Assembly: GCA_012934845.2 (NCBI GenBank)
Contig: WNNJ02001290.1
Location: forward strand, 1-64,000
Reading direction: 5' to 3'
Source of the DNA: Pomphorhynchus laevis
Lineage: Eukaryota > Acanthocephala > Palaeacanthocephala > Echinorhynchida > Pomphorhynchidae
Length of the DNA: 64,000 bases
The notes under the pieces were generated by a model, which worked only from the letters and a program-made list of their open reading frames with translations, made no database searches and was not told the origin of the DNA. Positions 62,716 through 64,000 of the stretch are shown piece after piece (position 1 is the stretch's first letter; the number at the start of each line of letters is the position of its first letter). A program made the position numbers and the translations under genes.

Positions 62716-63170
62716 CTCATCACTACAGGGTTGTCCAGCCTGTAGTGATGAGTCACCAGTAGTTTTCAATTCATATAACCACTAAATGTGAAGTGACAAA
62801 TCTTAGCATCTGCGCTAGAGCTTTGCTCGTGCTTTGTAGCCAGAGAGCTTTTGCTCGTGCATTGTGCTTCAGCTTTATACAAGCGTGTTGTTTGTTCAGG
62901 AAACTTAGTAAGCTGGTGAAGGAAGGAACGATATCACACATGCTGTCCTGTAAAGACACTGCTTACGCAAACCATACCAGATGCAAGGCTAGTTACCGGT
63001 GGAGGTGTGTGCGCTTAATGAAATCCTTTCAGAGGTTTACTGATGATTAAGTACTCTCAAAGTTGTGTAGCTACATGACCACACTGATGAGACCACCCTG
63101 TAGTGATGAGTAGACTAATGCCGAAGCGCTCCATTGAAGGCTCGGCGTCTGTGGTAGGCGCATAACGGAT
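62716..63170 (+). repeat. E-family repeat, copy 2, with terminal hairpin and hammerhead
   Basis: Starts with the hairpin CTCATCACTACAGG (62717-62730) and CCTGTAGTGATGAG (62740-62753). After about 140 bp of unmatched GC-richer DNA the part from 62893 matches copy 1 at 20846-21116. It lies just upstream of the first visible DEPDC5 exon. Confidence 0.85.
63078..63155 (+). ncRNA. hammerhead ribozyme, type I (GUC cut site)
   Basis: Stem I ACCACA (63078-63083) pairs with UGUGGU (63150-63155), 6 bp perfect. CUGAUGA is 63084-63090, GAA 63123-63125, stem III GCGCU/GGCGU, and the predicted cut follows C63149 (GUC). Stem II (GACC against UGCC) has two mismatches, so activity may be reduced. Confidence 0.75.
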
Positions 63171-63339
63171 TAAGCTTCCCGACGAAGTTTGACAAAAAGC
63201 ATTTAGGTTTATACTTTCTTCTTCGTGTTAATTAAACAAGTTTTATTGAAATTATTTCTTATTAATATAAGGAAACCAGTAGTTTTCTATTAATTATTTT
63301 AATTATTTTAATAGTTAATTTTTAAAACTAAATCATTAA

Positions 63340-63660
63340 TTAATATTTAAAATTAATTGTTTTGTAAATAATATATTTGAAATAAGTTCGTCATTAATTA
63401 AAAATTGGTGTAACAAGGCTAAGTAAAAAATAAAAAACAAATTAAACTAAAATTTGATTAAATTCAAGTTTTAATTTGAGGCTTTAAAATTGATTTATAA
63501 TTTAATTAATACATTTTGCATTCGATTATTTAATTTATATTTAAATAACATAAATTTAATATAAATTTAATTTTTATTAAAAATAAAAATTAACTAATTT
63601 TGTAAAAAATACTTCATGAACTGCAACGACAAAATTAAGTGGCCGTGTAACTTTAGCTCT
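63340..63660 (-). repeat. upstream copy of 60670-61095, with a decayed exon copy
   Basis: Includes AAGTTACACGGCCACTTA (63630-63650), the image of the 60890-60947 exon, missing bases near its start and diverged after CCACTTA. It lies outside the gene and is not expected to be used. Confidence 0.75.
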
Positions 63661-64000
63661 AAACCTTTAATTAAACACAAGATTTGCAAACTCGAGAATC
63701 CAAATTATTCAAATCTTATTTGATAATATGATATTAATAAATTTAGATAGAATTGTTTCTCGCCAATCAAATACAGCTTAAATTGTTGTAATTTTGCTGC
63801 AAGATTTTGCCGTTTATCATAATGAAGCATTTGCATATTCTCTTAAGACGTTTCTTCGCACTGTGTATACTTTTGACGACAGTCTTTATATATCACATAA
63901 TGTTTAAATTTATTGAAATGTTCCAAAAAACGGCATTATGATAGTTCCCGTTTATAATTAAAGAAATTTGGTGTCTTTCCTTGCCTAGTATAATAGCAAA
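63661..64000. other. flank, nothing recognised
   Basis: No exon with good splice sites was found. The true 5' exon of DEPDC5 could still be here or beyond the window. Confidence 0.4.

Overview
The window is about 77% A+T, with long low-complexity stretches, spliceosomal introns and two recognisable animal genes, so it comes from an invertebrate metazoan whose lineage I cannot fix. No bacterial or organellar features were seen. Homologies were recognised by eye against remembered family sequences; no database was searched.

Host genes. (1) Positions 886-5859, plus strand: the 3' part of a LIM-homeobox gene of LMX1 type, four exons with an intact homeodomain split over three of them. (2) Positions 62587 down to 13144, minus strand: a nearly complete DEPDC5/Iml1 gene, the GATOR1 subunit that restrains TORC1. 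I place about 31 exons, roughly 1,360 codons, from near the N-terminus through the DEP domain to the stop. Splice phases agree at most junctions. Introns range from 31-66 nt to over 6 kb, and nearly all the repeats in the window sit in the large ones. Parts of both ends of the gene are locally duplicated: a broken copy of the last exon lies at 12.3-12.5 kb and a decayed copy of an N-terminal exon at 63.6 kb.

Mobile DNA. A CR1/L2-like LINE lies at 15.2-16.8 kb. Fossils of another reverse-transcriptase family lie at 14.6-15.1, 17.4-19.3 and 39.4-39.8 kb. A Penelope-like (PLE) reverse transcriptase remnant with a YIDDIF motif lies at 36.4-37.1 kb. A 2.5-kb AT-rich non-coding unit occurs at 8.6-11.0 kb and again, inverted and circularly permuted, at 41.7-44.6 kb. 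A GC-richer nest of inverted and direct repeats fills 47.0-50.05 kb.

Main observation. At least six sequence-unrelated repeat families carry hammerhead ribozyme (HHR) cores in several topologies: compact HHRs with a 2-bp stem III (47.5 and 47.85 kb), type I HHRs with stem I closed around CUGAUGA (21.0 and 63.1 kb), CUGAAGA/GAAAUAU(C/U) HHRs inside foldback elements and the 2.5-kb unit, and permuted type II HHRs (26.5-28.4, 34.2, 49.2 and 49.9 kb). In the type II group the segment just after the predicted cleavage site pairs with the sequence just 3' of stem II. This makes a pseudoknot supported by compensatory changes between copies and seen in two unrelated families. Together with the PLE fragment, this suggests that short HHR-bearing elements, probably moved by PLE machinery, have repeatedly colonised this locus.
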